Shown here piece after piece: positions 11,075 to 21,208 of a stretch of 64,000 bases of DNA. Within the stretch, counting starts at the first letter, position 1. Each line of letters begins with the position of its first letter. The notes below the pieces were generated by a model. It saw only the letters and a program-made list of their open reading frames with translations, did not search any database and was not told where the DNA came from. Location: NCBI RefSeq assembly GCF_002979975.1, contig NZ_PCQD01000008.1:1-64000 (forward strand), read 5' to 3'. The DNA is from Pseudomonas sp. MYb185 (GTDB lineage: Bacteria; Pseudomonadota; Gammaproteobacteria; Pseudomonadales; Pseudomonadaceae). The position numbers and the translations under genes were made by a program.

Positions 11075-11718
11075 TCGCCGGCCTCTTGCTCGACGATCTC
11101 GCGGGACTCGGCAACCACACTGCCCCAGTTGGCGATCACCGCATCCAGGTCGTTGCGGTTGGCCTGCATGGCCTGGGCGAACTGGTCACGGAACAGCAGA
11201 CCGATATTGATGCCCTCGACGATCACGTTGCGCACCTTCCATTGGCCGTCGAGCTTGACCATGGTGTAGGTGACCGGATAGATGTTGCCGTTGTTGGCCC
11301 GCACTTCCATGTTCACACTGGCGCGCTCATCGGACTGCTGCGCGCCCCTGGCCGGCGGCAGCACGGTGATGTTGCCGCTGTCGAATTCGAGCAGTGCATT
11401 GCCGTAGAACTCGACCATGCTGCGCTTGAAGGTGTCGATGAAGCGATCCATCTGCTCCTCCGAGGCACTGCGGCTGTAACGCACGGTCATCACGCTACGG
11501 GCGATACCGCGGAAATCCACCACCGGATCGAGCACTTCATTCAAGCCTTCGAGGAAGGCATTGGAGTCCTGCTCGTACAGTTCACGGTTGGCATTGAGCA
11601 CTTCCATGACCCGCACGGAAGTATCTTCCACCACCTGGTGGGGGGTGGCGGCCGCAGCCTGGGCCAGCAGGGGCGTACTCAGCAGCAGGGCCAGTGCCCA
11701 AGTCATGAGGTTGCGCAT
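11071..11718 (-). CDS. mlaC: Periplasmic phospholipid shuttle MlaC (Ttg2D-like)
   Basis: Periplasmic lipid-binding protein that ferries phospholipids between the outer-membrane MlaA complex and the inner-membrane MlaFEDB complex. A signal peptide covers residues 1-22, with cleavage likely after LLAQAAA. The mature region has the Ttg2 fold signature: VVDFRGIARSVM, a helix FIDTFKRSMVEFYGNALLEF, and VRNVIVEGINIGLLFRDQF near the C-terminus. The total of 215 aa is normal. It overlaps mlaB by 4 nt and lies 12 nt after mlaD. Confidence 0.93.
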   Translation of the reverse strand: MRNLMTWALALLLSTPLLAQAAAATPHQVVEDTSVRVMEVLNANRELYEQDSNAFLEGLNEVLDPVVDFRGIARSVMTVRYSRSASEEQMDRFIDTFKRSMVEFYGNALLEFDSGNITVLPPARGAQQSDERASVNMEVRANNGNIYPVTYTMVKLDGQWKVRNVIVEGINIGLLFRDQFAQAMQANRNDLDAVIANWGSVVAESREIVEQEAGE

Positions 11719-11730
11719 GATATTCTCCTG

Positions 11731-12195
11731 TTAATCGTCTTTGCTGACGGTATTGAGCAAGAAGCGGCCGATCAGTTCCTCAAGTACCAGCGCGGACTGG
11801 GTATCGAGGATCTCATCACCATCAGCCAGCACCAGGTCGTCGCCGCCCACGGAAATGCCGATGTACTTTTCGCCCAGCAGGCCGGCCGTCACGATTGAGG
11901 CGGTGCTGTCGGCCGGCAATGTGTCCACATCGGAATTGATGGTCATCTCGACCAGTCCGGTATAACGGTTCTTGTCAAAGGTGATGCGCTTGACCTGGCC
12001 GATGGTCACACCCGCCATGGTCACCTTGGACCGGGCCGTCAGCCCGGACACGTTGTCGAAGTGGGCATACACGGTATAGGTGTCACCATTGGTGCTCAGG
12101 GTCAGGCCACTGACTCGCAGGGCAAGTATCAGCAGGGCCAGCAATCCAGCCAGGATGAACAGGCCTACAGTCAGTTCCAGTTTACGGGTGCGCAT
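11731..12195 (-). CDS. mlaD: MlaD, MCE-domain lipid-binding subunit
   Basis: Inner-membrane-anchored MCE protein whose hexamer forms the periplasmic lipid funnel of MlaFEDB. A signal-anchor helix (residues 8-28, LTVGLFILAGLLALLILALRV) is followed by one MCE domain with DNVSGLTARSKVTMAGVTIGQV and LGEKYIGISVGGDD. At 154 aa it is the short single-MCE type expected in gammaproteobacteria. It sits 18 nt after mlaE. Confidence 0.94.
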   Translation of the reverse strand: MRTRKLELTVGLFILAGLLALLILALRVSGLTLSTNGDTYTVYAHFDNVSGLTARSKVTMAGVTIGQVKRITFDKNRYTGLVEMTINSDVDTLPADSTASIVTAGLLGEKYIGISVGGDDLVLADGDEILDTQSALVLEELIGRFLLNTVSKDD

Positions 12196-12213
12196 GGCAG
12201 TTTCCTTGGCAGA

Positions 12214-12996
12214 TCAAAACATCAAAGCGGTGAGAATGAAATCCAGGCCCAGGATGGCCAGGGAGGCATAGACAACAGTGCGGGTGGTGGCCCGGCTGAT
12301 GCCTTCGGACGTCGGCTCGCAATCGTAACCCTGGAAGACCGCAATCCAGGTGACCACAATGGCGAAGACCACGGCCTTGATCAGGCCATTGAGCACATCG
12401 GCACTGAACAGCACCGAATTCTGCATATTGGACCAGTAGGACCCGGAATAGACGCCCAACCAGTCCACCGCAACCATGGCGCCACCCCAGATACCGACCA
12501 CGCAGAAGATCAGCGACAGCAGCGGCATGGAAATGAAGCCGGCCCACAGGCGCGGTGCGATCACGTACTTGAGCGGGTCGACGCCGATCATCTCCAGGCT
12601 CGACAGCTGCTCGGTGGCCTTCATCAGGCCGATCTCGGCGGTCAATGCGGAACCGGCGCGCCCGGCGAACAGCAGTGCGGTCACCACCGGCCCCAGCTCA
12701 CGCAGCAGGGTCAGCGCAACCATCTGCCCGACCGCCTGCTCGGAACCGTAGTCCTTGAGAATGTTGTAGCCCTGCAGTGCCAGCACCATACCGATGAAGA
12801 CGCCGGAGACGATGATGATCGCCAGCGACAGCACGCCCACCGCGTACAGCTGCTTGAGCAGCAGGCTGAAGCCATTGCCGTAGCGGGAACGCCCCGCCAG
12901 CGCCTGAAACAGGAAGATGCCGGAGCGGCCGATGGCAGCCACTACATCCAGGCCGCCCCGGCCCAGCGATGCCACCCTATCCACGAGCGTGCTCAC
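12214..12996 (-). CDS. mlaE: MlaE, permease of the phospholipid ABC transporter
   Basis: 260-residue inner-membrane permease with five or six hydrophobic segments. It has the family motifs [26 protein letters not shown] (two adjacent blocks), the amphipathic coupling segment [14 protein letters not shown], and [20 protein letters not shown] near the C-terminus. The start is a GTG at 12994-12996 whose first base is the last base of the mlaF TAG stop, a one-base overlap that implies coupling. Confidence 0.95.
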   Translation of the reverse strand: MSTLVDRVASLGRGGLDVVAAIGRSGIFLFQALAGRSRYGNGFSLLLKQLYAVGVLSLAIIIVSGVFIGMVLALQGYNILKDYGSEQAVGQMVALTLLRELGPVVTALLFAGRAGSALTAEIGLMKATEQLSSLEMIGVDPLKYVIAPRLWAGFISMPLLSLIFCVVGIWGGAMVAVDWLGVYSGSYWSNMQNSVLFSADVLNGLIKAVVFAIVVTWIAVFQGYDCEPTSEGISRATTRTVVYASLAILGLDFILTALMF

Positions 12997-13811
12997 TATT
13001 TGCGCTCCTTCTGCAACAGGTCATCCACATAGTCCGTCGCCGGGAAGTGGAACGGCACCGGGCCATCCGGCTCGCCCTGCATGAACTGGCGAATGCGCGG
13101 GTTATCGGAATTCATCAGGTCATCCGGCTTGCCATGACCAAGCACCTGGCCATCACCCACCACATACAGGTAATCGGCGATGCTGGCGGTTTCCGCCAGG
13201 TCATGGGACACCACGATACTGGTCAGTCCGAGCGCGTCATTGAGCAGGCGGATCAACCGTACCAGTACCCCCATGGAAATCGGGTCCTGGCCAACGAAGG
13301 GTTCGTCATACATCATCAGTTCGGGGTCCAGGGCAATGGCCCGGGCCAGCGCCACGCGACGCTTCATGCCGCCGGACAGCTCGTCGGGCATCAGCTTGAA
13401 GGCACCGCGCAGCCCCACGGCCTGCAGCTTGAGCAGCACGATGTCACGGATCATGTCTTCCGGCAGCTTGGTATGCACCCGCAGCGGGAAGGCGACGTTC
13501 TCGAACACGTCCAGGTCGGTGAACAGCGCACCGCTCTGGAACAGCATGCCCATGTGCTGACGCGCGGCGAACAGCTCTTCGCGGCCAAGCTGGGGAATGT
13601 TCTGGCCGTTGACCAGGATCGCACCGCTGTCGGGACGCAACTGCGCGCCGATCAACCGCAACAGGGTGGTCTTGCCACAGCCGGACGGCCCCATGATGCC
13701 GGTAATCTTGCCGCGGGGAATCCGGACGTCTACATTATTGAAGATAGTCCGCTCACCCCGGGTGAAGGTTACCTGCTGCAGATCGACGATGAAATCCGAT
13801 GATTCGGGCAT
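12996..13811 (-). CDS. mlaF: MlaF, ATP-binding subunit of the phospholipid ABC transporter
   Basis: ABC ATPase that powers MlaFEDB. With the start at ATG 13811 ([16 protein letters not shown], 271 aa) it has a Walker [10 protein letters not shown] (41-49), signature LSGGMKRR (145-152) and Walker B LMMYDEP (165-171), followed by the VSHDL switch region. A longer frame to 13910 would add 33 residues with no family match, so I reject it. It is the first gene of mlaFEDCB-ibaG-murA-hisG-hisD, divergent from kdsD across a 443-bp gap holding a structured element. Confidence 0.95.
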   Translation of the reverse strand: MPESSDFIVDLQQVTFTRGERTIFNNVDVRIPRGKITGIMGPSGCGKTTLLRLIGAQLRPDSGAILVNGQNIPQLGREELFAARQHMGMLFQSGALFTDLDVFENVAFPLRVHTKLPEDMIRDIVLLKLQAVGLRGAFKLMPDELSGGMKRRVALARAIALDPELMMYDEPFVGQDPISMGVLVRLIRLLNDALGLTSIVVSHDLAETASIADYLYVVGDGQVLGHGKPDDLMNSDNPRIRQFMQGEPDGPVPFHFPATDYVDDLLQKERK

Positions 13812-14012
13812 AGTTATGGGTGGCCTTACTGTTGACCGGCGCAATGACGGAAAAATGAACGGGCTAATATACCAGTTCAGCGAAGGCAGCCCAAGCTGGA
13901 CACCTTTCATTTGTTTTCAGGGACGCCGAATTTCATGAAGCACTGCCAATAGATCCCCGCCCCGCCCCATCCCTTCCCAGTATTCTTTGCACTACCAGCA
14001 GCATAAAACTTT

Positions 14013-14133
14013 GCGGAACAGGTTGGCCGGCAGGGTTGGGCCGACCGTCGGTTGCCATGGATGGCAACCGCGAGCCCCCAGGGATGGGTTCACGGCGTGT
14101 CGGCACGGCCCTGCCGGCCAATCTGTTCCTTGC
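14013..14133. repeat. Three-stem structured element, copy A (between mlaF and kdsD)
   Basis: Outer arms GGAACAGGTTGGCCGGCAGGG (two overlapping blocks, 14015-14035) and the imperfect complement in 14104-14129 pair with mainly G-T differences. The core 14046-14098 holds hairpin 1 (GGTTGCC/GGCAACC around a TGGA loop) and hairpin 2 (CCCA/TGGG around GGGA), joined by CGAGC and ending CACGGCGTGT. The same core layout with different stems occurs at 25677-25785 and 55101-55208. It lies in a gap between divergent promoters, so it is not simply a terminator. The rest of 13812-14254 shows no gene; a TATACT -10-like box is at 14218-14223. Confidence 0.75.
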
Positions 14134-14254
14134 AGACTCCGGCAAAAGACATCAATCCTACGCTGGCGGTGACAAATGAAGAGGCACAGCACAGATGAGT
14201 TGAGCGTCACAAAACGCTATACTCCGCGCTGACTGCTTATAGAAATCAAAGACC

Positions 14255-15226
14255 ATGCCAGAATTCGATTACACAGCTTCAGCCCAGCGCACCATTCGTC
14301 TCGAACGTGACGCCGTCGACAGCCTGTTGACCCGGCTCGAAGGGCATTTCGATACCGCCTGTGCCACGCTCATTGAATGCCCCGGACGCATCGTGGTCAC
14401 CGGCATGGGCAAATCCGGCCATGTTGGCCGCAAGATCGCCGCGACCCTGGCCAGCACCGGCTCGCCGGCCTTCTTCGTCCATCCGGGCGAGGCCAGCCAT
14501 GGTGACATGGGCATGATCACCCGCCAGGACGTGGTGATTGCCCTGTCCAATTCGGGCAACACCGCCGAGGTGGTGACCCTGCTGCCGCTGATCAAGCGCC
14601 TCGGTATTCCGCTGATCAGCATTACCGGCAACCCCGAGTCGACCCTGGCCCGCGCCGCCGTGGCCAACCTGGACACCGGTGTCGAGCAGGAAGCCTGCCC
14701 GCTGAACCTGGCGCCGACCTCCAGCACCACCACTGCCCTGGTGATGGGCGATGCGCTGGCTATCGCCCTGCTCGAGGCCCGCGGCTTCAGCGCCGAGGAC
14801 TTCGCCTTTTCCCATCCCGGCGGCAGCCTTGGTCGGCGCCTGTTGCTGCTGGTCGATGACATCATGCACAGCGGCGCGCAGATGCCGCTGGTATCGCCGG
14901 ACACTTCGCTGCGTGATGCTCTGCTGGAAATGACCCGCAAAGGCCTCGGCCTGACCGGCATCACCGACAGCCAGGGCGTGCTGGCCGGTATCTTCACCGA
15001 CGGCGACCTGCGCCGCACGCTGGATCAGGACGTCGACATCCGCAGTGCCCGCATCGAGCAGGTCATGACCCCGCGCTGCAAGACCGTGCGCCAGGGAGTA
15101 CTGGCTGCCGAGGCGCTGAAGGTAATGGAGGACGGCAAGATCAGCGGCCTGTTCGTGGTCGATGAGCAGGGCCTGCCGGTCGGCGCCCTGAACATGCATG
15201 ACCTGTTGCGTGCGGGGGTGGTATGA
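14255..15226 (+). CDS. kdsD: D-arabinose 5-phosphate isomerase KdsD
   Basis: Interconverts ribulose 5-phosphate and arabinose 5-phosphate, the first step to Kdo for the LPS inner core. The 323-residue protein has an N-terminal SIS domain (GMGKSGHVGRKIAATLASTG, LSNSGNTAEV, SSTTTALVMGDALA) and two C-terminal CBS repeats (from about residue 205 and about 270). It is the first gene of the kdsD-kdsC-lptC-lptA-lptB operon; its stop overlaps the kdsC start by 4 nt (ATGA). Confidence 0.95.
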   Translation: MPEFDYTASAQRTIRLERDAVDSLLTRLEGHFDTACATLIECPGRIVVTGMGKSGHVGRKIAATLASTGSPAFFVHPGEASHGDMGMITRQDVVIALSNSGNTAEVVTLLPLIKRLGIPLISITGNPESTLARAAVANLDTGVEQEACPLNLAPTSSTTTALVMGDALAIALLEARGFSAEDFAFSHPGGSLGRRLLLLVDDIMHSGAQMPLVSPDTSLRDALLEMTRKGLGLTGITDSQGVLAGIFTDGDLRRTLDQDVDIRSARIEQVMTPRCKTVRQGVLAAEALKVMEDGKISGLFVVDEQGLPVGALNMHDLLRAGVV

Positions 15227-15753
15227 AACCTGAGTTGACACTGCTGGAACGCGCCCGCGCTATTCGCCTGGCGATCTTCGACGTGGATGGCGTGCTCACC
15301 GATGGCCGCCTGTACTTCATGCCCGACGGCACCGAATTCAAGTCGTTCAACACCCTGGACGGCCACGGCATCAAGATGCTGATCGCCTCCGGTGTGCAGA
15401 CCGCAATCATCAGTGGCCGCAACTCGCCACTGGTGGAGCGCCGGGCTGCCAACCTCGGTATCCAGCACCTGATCCAGGGCCGTGAAGACAAGCTTACCGC
15501 ACTGGCCGAGCTGCGCCAGCAGGTACCAGTGGAGCTGGAAGAGATCGCCTTCCTCGGTGACGACCTGCCGGACCTGCCGGTCATGCGCCGCGTCGGCCTG
15601 GGCATGGCGGTGGCCAGCGCTGACGGCTTCGTCCGCGAGCATGCCCACGGCGTGACCCGCAATACCGGCGGGGCCGGTGCGGCGCGGGAGTTCTGCGAAC
15701 TGATCATGCGCGCCCAGGGCACCCTGGACGCCGCGCAGGCGGCCTACCTGTGA
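15223..15753 (+). CDS. kdsC: 3-deoxy-D-manno-octulosonate 8-phosphate phosphatase KdsC
   Basis: HAD-superfamily phosphatase that releases Kdo from Kdo 8-phosphate. The 176-residue protein is a C0-type HAD with no cap domain: nucleophile motif IFDVDGVLTDG near residue 20, IISGRNSPLVERR (motif II region), and the metal-binding GDDLPDLPVMRRVG. The C-terminal tail VTRNTGGAGAAREFCELI is typical of KdsC tetramers. Overlaps of 4 nt on both sides indicate a tightly coupled operon. Confidence 0.95.
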   Translation: MKPELTLLERARAIRLAIFDVDGVLTDGRLYFMPDGTEFKSFNTLDGHGIKMLIASGVQTAIISGRNSPLVERRAANLGIQHLIQGREDKLTALAELRQQVPVELEEIAFLGDDLPDLPVMRRVGLGMAVASADGFVREHAHGVTRNTGGAGAAREFCELIMRAQGTLDAAQAAYL

Positions 15754-16319
15754 AGATTCCGCGCTATCTGGTGACCGGTGGGCTGGTACTGCTGGCGGTC
15801 GTGCTGGCCCTGGCGGTGGGCTACTGGAACATCCGACCGGCCAGCTTCACCCCGCAATTGGTGCAGGACCCGCTGCAGCCCGACTTCTTCATGGATAATC
15901 CACGGATTCGCCAGCTCAACGAGCAGGGCCAGCCGGTCTATGACCTGACCAGCGTGCGCGCCGCCCACCAGGTCGGCGAAGACGTCACCGAACTGGATGA
16001 ACCCAGACTGCTGTATTACCGCGAGGGCGAGCAGCAGCCGTGGAATCTGCGTGCCCGCTATGGCGAAGTCAGCGCCGACGGGGAACGCGTCGAGCTGAGC
16101 CAGAACGTGGTTATCGAGCAGCCGCTCGCCGGCCAGCCGGCCCGCCGACTGTCGACCCCGGCGCTGAGCATCTTCCCCAGCCGCCATTATGCCGAAACCG
16201 ACCGCAGCGTCAGAATCGAGGCAAGCGGCGTGACCACGGCTACCGGTATGCAAGCTAACTTCAACGACGGCCGCATCGAGCTGCTGTCCAACGTAAGAGG
16301 CGAACATGAAGCGCTTTAG
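15750..16319 (+). CDS. lptC: LPS export protein LptC
   Basis: Bitopic inner-membrane component of the Lpt bridge that passes LPS from LptBFG to LptA. The start is a GTG at 15750 overlapping the kdsC stop. A single membrane helix (residues 8-25) precedes a periplasmic beta-jellyroll domain of about 160 residues with DFFMDNPRIRQLNEQGQPVYDL and the LSTPALSIFPSRHYAETDRSVRIE strand pair (two adjacent blocks). The total of 189 aa is normal. The lptC stop overlaps the lptA start region by 14 nt. Confidence 0.92.
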   Translation: MKIPRYLVTGGLVLLAVVLALAVGYWNIRPASFTPQLVQDPLQPDFFMDNPRIRQLNEQGQPVYDLTSVRAAHQVGEDVTELDEPRLLYYREGEQQPWNLRARYGEVSADGERVELSQNVVIEQPLAGQPARRLSTPALSIFPSRHYAETDRSVRIEASGVTTATGMQANFNDGRIELLSNVRGEHEAL

Positions 16320-16842
16320 AATTCTGTGTCTTGCCCTGCTGGCCGGTGCCGCCGCGCCGGTGGCGGCGCTGCCTGATGACGCCAGCCAGCCCATTCGCAT
16401 CCAGGCCAACTCCGCGACCCTGGATGATCGTCGCAACACCGCGGTGTACAGCGGCAATGTCATCATTACCCAGGGCAGCATGCGCCTGACCGGCAGCCGC
16501 GTCACGCTGAATACCGACCAGGCCGGCGAGGTCAGCAAGATCGTCGCCCAGGGCTCCCCGGCCACCTACCGCCAGACGCCCGATGCGGGCGGCAAGCCGG
16601 TAGACGCCCGGGCGCTGACCATCGAATACCACGCCGATGTCGAGCGTGTAGTGCTGATCGACCAGGCGTTTCTCGAACAGGCTGGCAACACCTTCCAGGG
16701 CCAGCGCGTCAGCTATGACATCCAGCGCCAGGTCGTGGATGCCGGCCGCGCCAGCGGCGACGATGACGCCTCGGCCGAGCGCATCGAAATCATCATCCAG
16801 CCACGCAAGCGTACCGAGCCGGCGAACAATGACGAAACTTGA
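16306..16842 (+). CDS. lptA: LPS transport periplasmic protein LptA (LptH)
   Basis: Periplasmic OstA-like protein that polymerises into the bridge carrying LPS to LptD. The signal peptide is [21 protein letters not shown], with the mature start near [10 protein letters not shown]. The OstA repeats follow: [23 protein letters not shown] and [16 protein letters not shown], ending [14 protein letters not shown]. The 178-residue length is normal. The pseudomonad orthologue is often called LptH. It overlaps lptB by 14 nt. Confidence 0.93.
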   Translation: MKRFRILCLALLAGAAAPVAALPDDASQPIRIQANSATLDDRRNTAVYSGNVIITQGSMRLTGSRVTLNTDQAGEVSKIVAQGSPATYRQTPDAGGKPVDARALTIEYHADVERVVLIDQAFLEQAGNTFQGQRVSYDIQRQVVDAGRASGDDDASAERIEIIIQPRKRTEPANNDET

Positions 16843-17554
16843 AGCACGCCATCTGGCCAAGGCCTACAAATCGCGCAAGGTCGTGGAGGACGTCTCGCTG
16901 TCGATCAACAGCGGCGAGATCGTCGGGCTGCTTGGCCCCAATGGTGCCGGCAAGACCACCTGCTTCTACATGATCGTCGGCCTGGTCAAGGCCGATCGCG
17001 GCAATATCCTGATCAACGAGCAGGATGTCACCCGCCTGCCCATGCATGGCCGCGCGCGCCAGGGCATCGGTTACCTGCCGCAGGAAGCCTCGATCTTCCG
17101 CAAGCTCAGTGTGGCCGATAACATCATGGCGATCCTGCAGACCCGCAAGGACCTGAACCGCAAGGGCCGCGAAGGCAAACTCGACTCGCTGCTACGCGAG
17201 TTCCACATTCATCACCTGCGCGACAACCTGGGCATGAGCCTGTCCGGCGGCGAGCGGCGGCGAGCGGAGATTGCGCGGGCACTGGCCACCGATCCGCAGT
17301 TCATCCTGCTGGACGAGCCGTTCGCCGGCGTCGACCCGATCTCGGTGAACGATATCAAGCAGATCATCCAGCATCTCAAGGACAAGGGCATCGGCGTGCT
17401 GATTACCGATCATAACGTCCGTGAAACCCTGGATATCTGTGACAAGGCCTACATCGTCAACGATGGCCACATCATTGCCGAGGGAGATGCCGAGGAAGTG
17501 CTCGCCAACCAGTTGGTTCGCGAGGTGTATCTGGGTCATGCCTTCCGTTTGTAA
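16829..17554 (+). CDS. lptB: LPS export ABC ATPase LptB
   Basis: Cytoplasmic ATPase that powers LPS extraction by LptFG, both of which are encoded at 51.2-53.4 kb. The start [17 protein letters not shown] at 16829 gives 241 aa; an upstream frame is only a shadow of lptA. Walker A GPNGAGKT (36-43), Q-loop [12 protein letters not shown], signature LSGGERRR (138-145), Walker B FILLDEP (158-164) and the switch ITDHNVRE are present. Confidence 0.96.
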   Translation: MTKLEARHLAKAYKSRKVVEDVSLSINSGEIVGLLGPNGAGKTTCFYMIVGLVKADRGNILINEQDVTRLPMHGRARQGIGYLPQEASIFRKLSVADNIMAILQTRKDLNRKGREGKLDSLLREFHIHHLRDNLGMSLSGGERRRAEIARALATDPQFILLDEPFAGVDPISVNDIKQIIQHLKDKGIGVLITDHNVRETLDICDKAYIVNDGHIIAEGDAEEVLANQLVREVYLGHAFRL

Positions 17555-17651
17555 AGACCGTCAGGTTTAAGGCATGCTAGAGGGCAATTGGCCATGATTT
17601 TGTTTTTATCATCAATGGCTTGAAACAGCGTACAAGGTAAACCGCAACACT

Positions 17652-19154
17652 ATGAAACCAACGCTCGTCCTCAAGATGGGGCAGCAGCTGACGATGACAC
17701 CGCAGCTGCAGCAGGCCATCCGACTGCTTCAGTTGTCCAGCCTCGACCTCCAGCAGGAGGTGCAGGAAGCGCTGGAAGCCAATCCGATGCTGGAAGCGGA
17801 CGATGGCGAGGATGACTTTTCTTCCAGCTCGGCGGAGACCGCTGGCGGCAACGAAGACGCGCCCTCCACCGCCCTGCCCGAGCCCACCGCGCTGGATGTC
17901 ATCGACCAGCACAGCCACAGCGAGGAAGAAGGCAACTGGAACGAGCAGATTCCCAATGAACTGCCGGTCGACACCCAGTGGGAAGACATCTACCAGACCT
18001 CCGCCAGCTCCTTGCCCAGCAGCGGTGATGATGAGGACTGGGACTTCACTGCGCGCACCAGCACAGGCGAAACCCTGCAGAGCCATCTGGAATGGCAGCT
18101 CAACCTGTTGCCGCTGTCGGATACCGACCACCAGATCGCCATTGCCCTGATCGACGGCATCAATGCCGACGGCTACCTGGAAGAATCGCTGGAAGACATC
18201 CAGGCCTCCCTCGATCCCGAGCTGGGCGTGGAGCTGGACGAGGTCGAGATGGTGCTGCATCGCATCCAGCAATTCGAACCTGTCGGGATCGGCGCGCGCA
18301 ACCTGAGCGAGTGCCTGCACCTGCAGCTGCAGCAGTTGCCCGACAGCACACCGATGCTGGAGCAGGCCAAGCGCATCGTGCGGGAGTACCTGGAACTGCT
18401 CGGCAGTCGGGATTTCGCCCAGTTGATGCGCCGCACCCGGCTCAAGGAAGACCAGCTGCGCGAAGTCATCGCGCTGATCCAGACGCTCAATCCGCGCCCC
18501 GGCGGTGAAATCGCCTCCGGCGAGGCCGAGTACGTGATCCCTGATGTGATCGTACGGCGGGACCACAACCGCTGGATCGTCGAGCTGAACCAGGAAGCCG
18601 CACCACGGGTGAGGGTCAACAGCCAGTACGCGTCGATGGTCAAGCGCGCGGACAGCAGCGAGGACAACACCTATCTGCGCAACCACCTGCAGGAGGCGCG
18701 CTGGTTCATCAAGAGTCTGCAGAGCCGCAACGAGACGCTGATGAAGGTGGCCACGCAGATCGTCGAGCACCAGCGCGGTTTTCTCGAGCACGGTGAGGAA
18801 GCCATGAAGCCGCTGGTTCTGCATGATATTGCCGAGGCGGTCGGCATGCATGAATCGACCATTTCCCGGGTGACCACGCAGAAATACATGCACACCCCAC
18901 GCGGCATCTTCGAGCTCAAGTACTTTTTCTCCAGCCATGTCAGCACCAGCGAGGGCGGGGAATTCTCTTCCACCGCCATTCGCGCGCTGATCAAGAAACT
19001 GGTGGCGGCAGAAAACCCGAAGAAACCATTGAGTGACAGCAAGATCGCTGGTTTACTGGAGGAACAAGGCATCCACGTGGCGCGGCGCACCATCGCCAAA
19101 TATCGCGAGTCGCTCAACATCGCGCCATCGAGCGAACGGAAACGACTGGTCTGA
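17652..19154 (+). CDS. rpoN: RNA polymerase sigma-54 factor RpoN
   Basis: Alternative sigma factor that recognises -24/-12 promoters and needs AAA+ activators; in pseudomonads it serves nitrogen, motility and other regulons. The 500-residue protein has the Gln/Leu-rich region I ([30 protein letters not shown], given here as one known region at residues 1-30), an acidic region II (about 50-120), the core-binding domain, a helix-turn-helix ([18 protein letters not shown]-like, about 365-390), and the C-terminal RpoN box [11 protein letters not shown] 97-bp gap separates it from lptB. Confidence 0.97.
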   Translation: MKPTLVLKMGQQLTMTPQLQQAIRLLQLSSLDLQQEVQEALEANPMLEADDGEDDFSSSSAETAGGNEDAPSTALPEPTALDVIDQHSHSEEEGNWNEQIPNELPVDTQWEDIYQTSASSLPSSGDDEDWDFTARTSTGETLQSHLEWQLNLLPLSDTDHQIAIALIDGINADGYLEESLEDIQASLDPELGVELDEVEMVLHRIQQFEPVGIGARNLSECLHLQLQQLPDSTPMLEQAKRIVREYLELLGSRDFAQLMRRTRLKEDQLREVIALIQTLNPRPGGEIASGEAEYVIPDVIVRRDHNRWIVELNQEAAPRVRVNSQYASMVKRADSSEDNTYLRNHLQEARWFIKSLQSRNETLMKVATQIVEHQRGFLEHGEEAMKPLVLHDIAEAVGMHESTISRVTTQKYMHTPRGIFELKYFFSSHVSTSEGGEFSSTAIRALIKKLVAAENPKKPLSDSKIAGLLEEQGIHVARRTIAKYRESLNIAPSSERKRLV

Positions 19155-19198
19155 AGCGACTTGGGTCAAGGAACACGAACATAAGAAGTGGCACCATG

Positions 19199-19221
19199 GG
19201 GGTAGCTGGACAAGCTACCCC
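19199..19221 (+). other. Hairpin between rpoN and hpf
   Basis: Perfect 9-bp inverted repeat GGGGTAGCT/AGCTACCCC with the 5-nt loop GGACA, 30 nt before the hpf start codon. No U-run follows, so it is more likely a processing, attenuation or 5' stability structure than an intrinsic terminator. Confidence 0.45.
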
Positions 19222-19250
19222 AGTTCATCAAGCCAATCGGGAGAAATCTT

Positions 19251-19559
19251 ATGCAAATGAAAATCACTGGTCTCCAACTCGATGTGACAGACGCCCTGCG
19301 CGACTATGTGACCGAGAAAATGGCACGCCTGGAGCGGCACTTCGACAAGATTATCAGCGCCCAGGTCACCCTGGAGGTGGACAAGCTGCAGCAAAAAGCC
19401 GAAGGTACACTCCACATCGCCGGCAACGACCTGGTTGCCGAGGCGCAGCATACCGATATGTATGCCGCCATTGACCTGCTGATCGACCGTCTGGATCGCC
19501 AGCTGATCAAGCACAAAGAAAAACACATTGGCCGCCAACAGGGCGTCAACGACCGGTAA
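19251..19559 (+). CDS. hpf: Ribosome hibernation promoting factor Hpf (short form)
   Basis: Binds the 30S subunit and, with Rmf, favours inactive 100S ribosomes in stationary phase. The 102-residue protein is the short form with only the S30AE domain: LQLDVTDALRDYVTEKMARLERHFDK (two adjacent blocks) and a basic C-terminal half AIDLLIDRLDRQLIKHKEKH. It is the gene after rpoN in the conserved rpoN-hpf-ptsN-rapZ-ptsO order. A second ATG two codons in (19257) could also serve as the start. Confidence 0.94.
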   Translation: MQMKITGLQLDVTDALRDYVTEKMARLERHFDKIISAQVTLEVDKLQQKAEGTLHIAGNDLVAEAQHTDMYAAIDLLIDRLDRQLIKHKEKHIGRQQGVNDR

Positions 19560-19576
19560 GACCCAAGCAGCGAACC

Positions 19577-20029
19577 ATGCAGATAAGTCAAATACTCTCC
19601 CCCCAGCTCACCTTCACGGCAGTGCAGGGGGGTTCAAAAAAACGTGTGCTGGAACTGATCGGCAAGCTGATCGCCCAGCACACCCACCTGGATTCCGATG
19701 CCATCTACGAAAGCCTGATCGCCCGGGAAAAACTCGGCTCGACCGGCTTCGGCAATGGCATCGCCATTCCCCACTGTCGCCTGGAGCAATGCACCGAGGC
19801 GGTGGGCGCCCTGCTGCAACTCGACAGCAGGATCGATTTCGATTCCCTCGACGGTGAACCCGTTGATCTGATTTTCGTTCTGCTGGTGCCCCATGAGGCC
19901 ACCGAGCAGCACCTGCAGATCCTCAAGATGCTGGCCGAGAAACTTGACCAGGAAGATTTGCGCGAGGCGCTGCGACAGGCGCCGGATGCAGAGACCCTTT
20001 ACCGGGTCATGGTTGGCAACGGAGGCTGA
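19577..20029 (+). CDS. ptsN: Nitrogen-regulatory PTS enzyme IIA PtsN
   Basis: IIA-Ntr regulator phosphorylated by PtsP through PtsO; it acts on potassium transport, nitrogen and carbon regulation rather than sugar uptake. The 150-residue protein has the phospho-acceptor His66 in [12 protein letters not shown] and the PTS EIIA type-2 fold motif [19 protein letters not shown]. It lies 17 nt after hpf and 5 nt before rapZ. Confidence 0.95.
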   Translation: MQISQILSPQLTFTAVQGGSKKRVLELIGKLIAQHTHLDSDAIYESLIAREKLGSTGFGNGIAIPHCRLEQCTEAVGALLQLDSRIDFDSLDGEPVDLIFVLLVPHEATEQHLQILKMLAEKLDQEDLREALRQAPDAETLYRVMVGNGG

Positions 20030-20034
20030 CGATA

Positions 20035-20889
20035 ATGCGTCTGGTGGTCGTCAGCGGACGTTCCGGCTCCGGCAAGAGTACCGCTCTGCACCTTCTGGAA
20101 GACAATGGCTTCTACTGTATAGACAACCTGCCGGCAGGCCTGCTCCCGGAGCTGGCACGGCAGGCCAACAATACCGACCTGAGTCTGCCCAAGGTAGCTA
20201 TCAGTATCGATGCGCGCAATCTGCCCAGCGATCTGCAACGCTTTCCCGAGCTGCTCAAGCAGGTGCGCGACGTGGGCATCCACTGCGATGTGCTGTTTCT
20301 TGCCGCCACCGACGAGGTGCTGATCAAGCGCTTCTCGGAAACCCGCCGCAAGCATCCGCTGACCGATGGCAACCTGTCCCTTGGTGAAGCGATCGCCGCC
20401 GAGCTGAAAGTGCTCGAACCCATCATCGATCTGGCCAGCCTGAAAATCGATACCAGCCACCTGACCCTGTACCAGCTGCGCGATCTGCTCAAGCAGCGCC
20501 TGCTGAGCAGCCAGAGCAACAGCCCGTCCATTCTCATCCAGTCGTTCGGTTTCAAGCGTGGCGTGCCGGTGGATGCCGACCTGGTGTTCGATGTGCGCTG
20601 CCTGCCCAACCCCTACTGGAAGCCCGACCTGCGGCCGTTTTCCGGCAAGGACCAGCAGATCCGCGACTATCTGGACGCCGAGCCCGATGTGCAGGACATG
20701 TACCAGGATATATATCATTTCCTGCAGAAGTGGCTGCCACGCTATGCCGCCGGCGAGCGTAGCTACATGAGCATAGGCATCGGCTGTACCGGCGGTCATC
20801 ACCGCTCGGTGTACATCGCCGAACGGCTGGTCAAGGAATTGAGCGTGCATTCCTCCAACCTACTCATTCGTCACCGTGACCTGCCATGA
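20035..20889 (+). CDS. rapZ: RNase adapter protein RapZ
   Basis: ATP/GTP-binding protein that in enterobacteria directs RNase E to the sRNA GlmZ and so tunes GlmS; its target in pseudomonads is not settled. The 284-residue protein has the P-loop GRSGSGKST (8-16), VAISIDARN, and the conserved C-terminal [18 protein letters not shown]. Length matches E. coli RapZ (284). It overlaps ptsO by 4 nt (ATGA). Confidence 0.95.
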   Translation: MRLVVVSGRSGSGKSTALHLLEDNGFYCIDNLPAGLLPELARQANNTDLSLPKVAISIDARNLPSDLQRFPELLKQVRDVGIHCDVLFLAATDEVLIKRFSETRRKHPLTDGNLSLGEAIAAELKVLEPIIDLASLKIDTSHLTLYQLRDLLKQRLLSSQSNSPSILIQSFGFKRGVPVDADLVFDVRCLPNPYWKPDLRPFSGKDQQIRDYLDAEPDVQDMYQDIYHFLQKWLPRYAAGERSYMSIGIGCTGGHHRSVYIAERLVKELSVHSSNLLIRHRDLP

Positions 20890-21164
20890 CCCAGCTGACC
20901 CAACGCGTCCAGATCATCAACAAGCTCGGCCTGCATGCTCGCGCCGCGGCCAAGTTCGTCAGCGTGGCCAAGCAGCATGGTTGCAGCGTGTGGGTCGGCG
21001 GCGATGAGCAGCGGATGGTCGATGGCAAGAGCATCATGCAGGTCATGATGCTGGCCGCGAGCAAGGGCACCGAGCTATGCATCACCTGCGAAGGCGATCA
21101 TGCCGAACAGGCCATGGACGAGCTGGTCTGCCTGATCAACGATTATTTCGGCGAAGGCGAGTAG
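20886..21164 (+). CDS. ptsO: Phosphocarrier protein PtsO (NPr)
   Basis: HPr-like carrier of the nitrogen PTS, passing phosphate from PtsP to PtsN. The 92-residue protein has the active-site His17 in [12 protein letters not shown] and the regulatory-site motif [13 protein letters not shown]. It is the last gene of the rpoN-linked cluster; a dispersed hairpin repeat follows in the 188-bp gap to pmbA. Confidence 0.94.
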   Translation: MTQLTQRVQIINKLGLHARAAAKFVSVAKQHGCSVWVGGDEQRMVDGKSIMQVMMLAASKGTELCITCEGDHAEQAMDELVCLINDYFGEGE

Positions 21165-21208
21165 CCCCAGCTGCCCACTGAACGCCCCCTACCTCACCGA
21201 CAGTAGGC

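Noticed and set aside
14195-14223. Full sigma-70 promoter for kdsD
   Set aside because: A TATACT box is visible, but no -35 hexamer at 16-18 bp spacing; TTGAGC is only 12 bp away.
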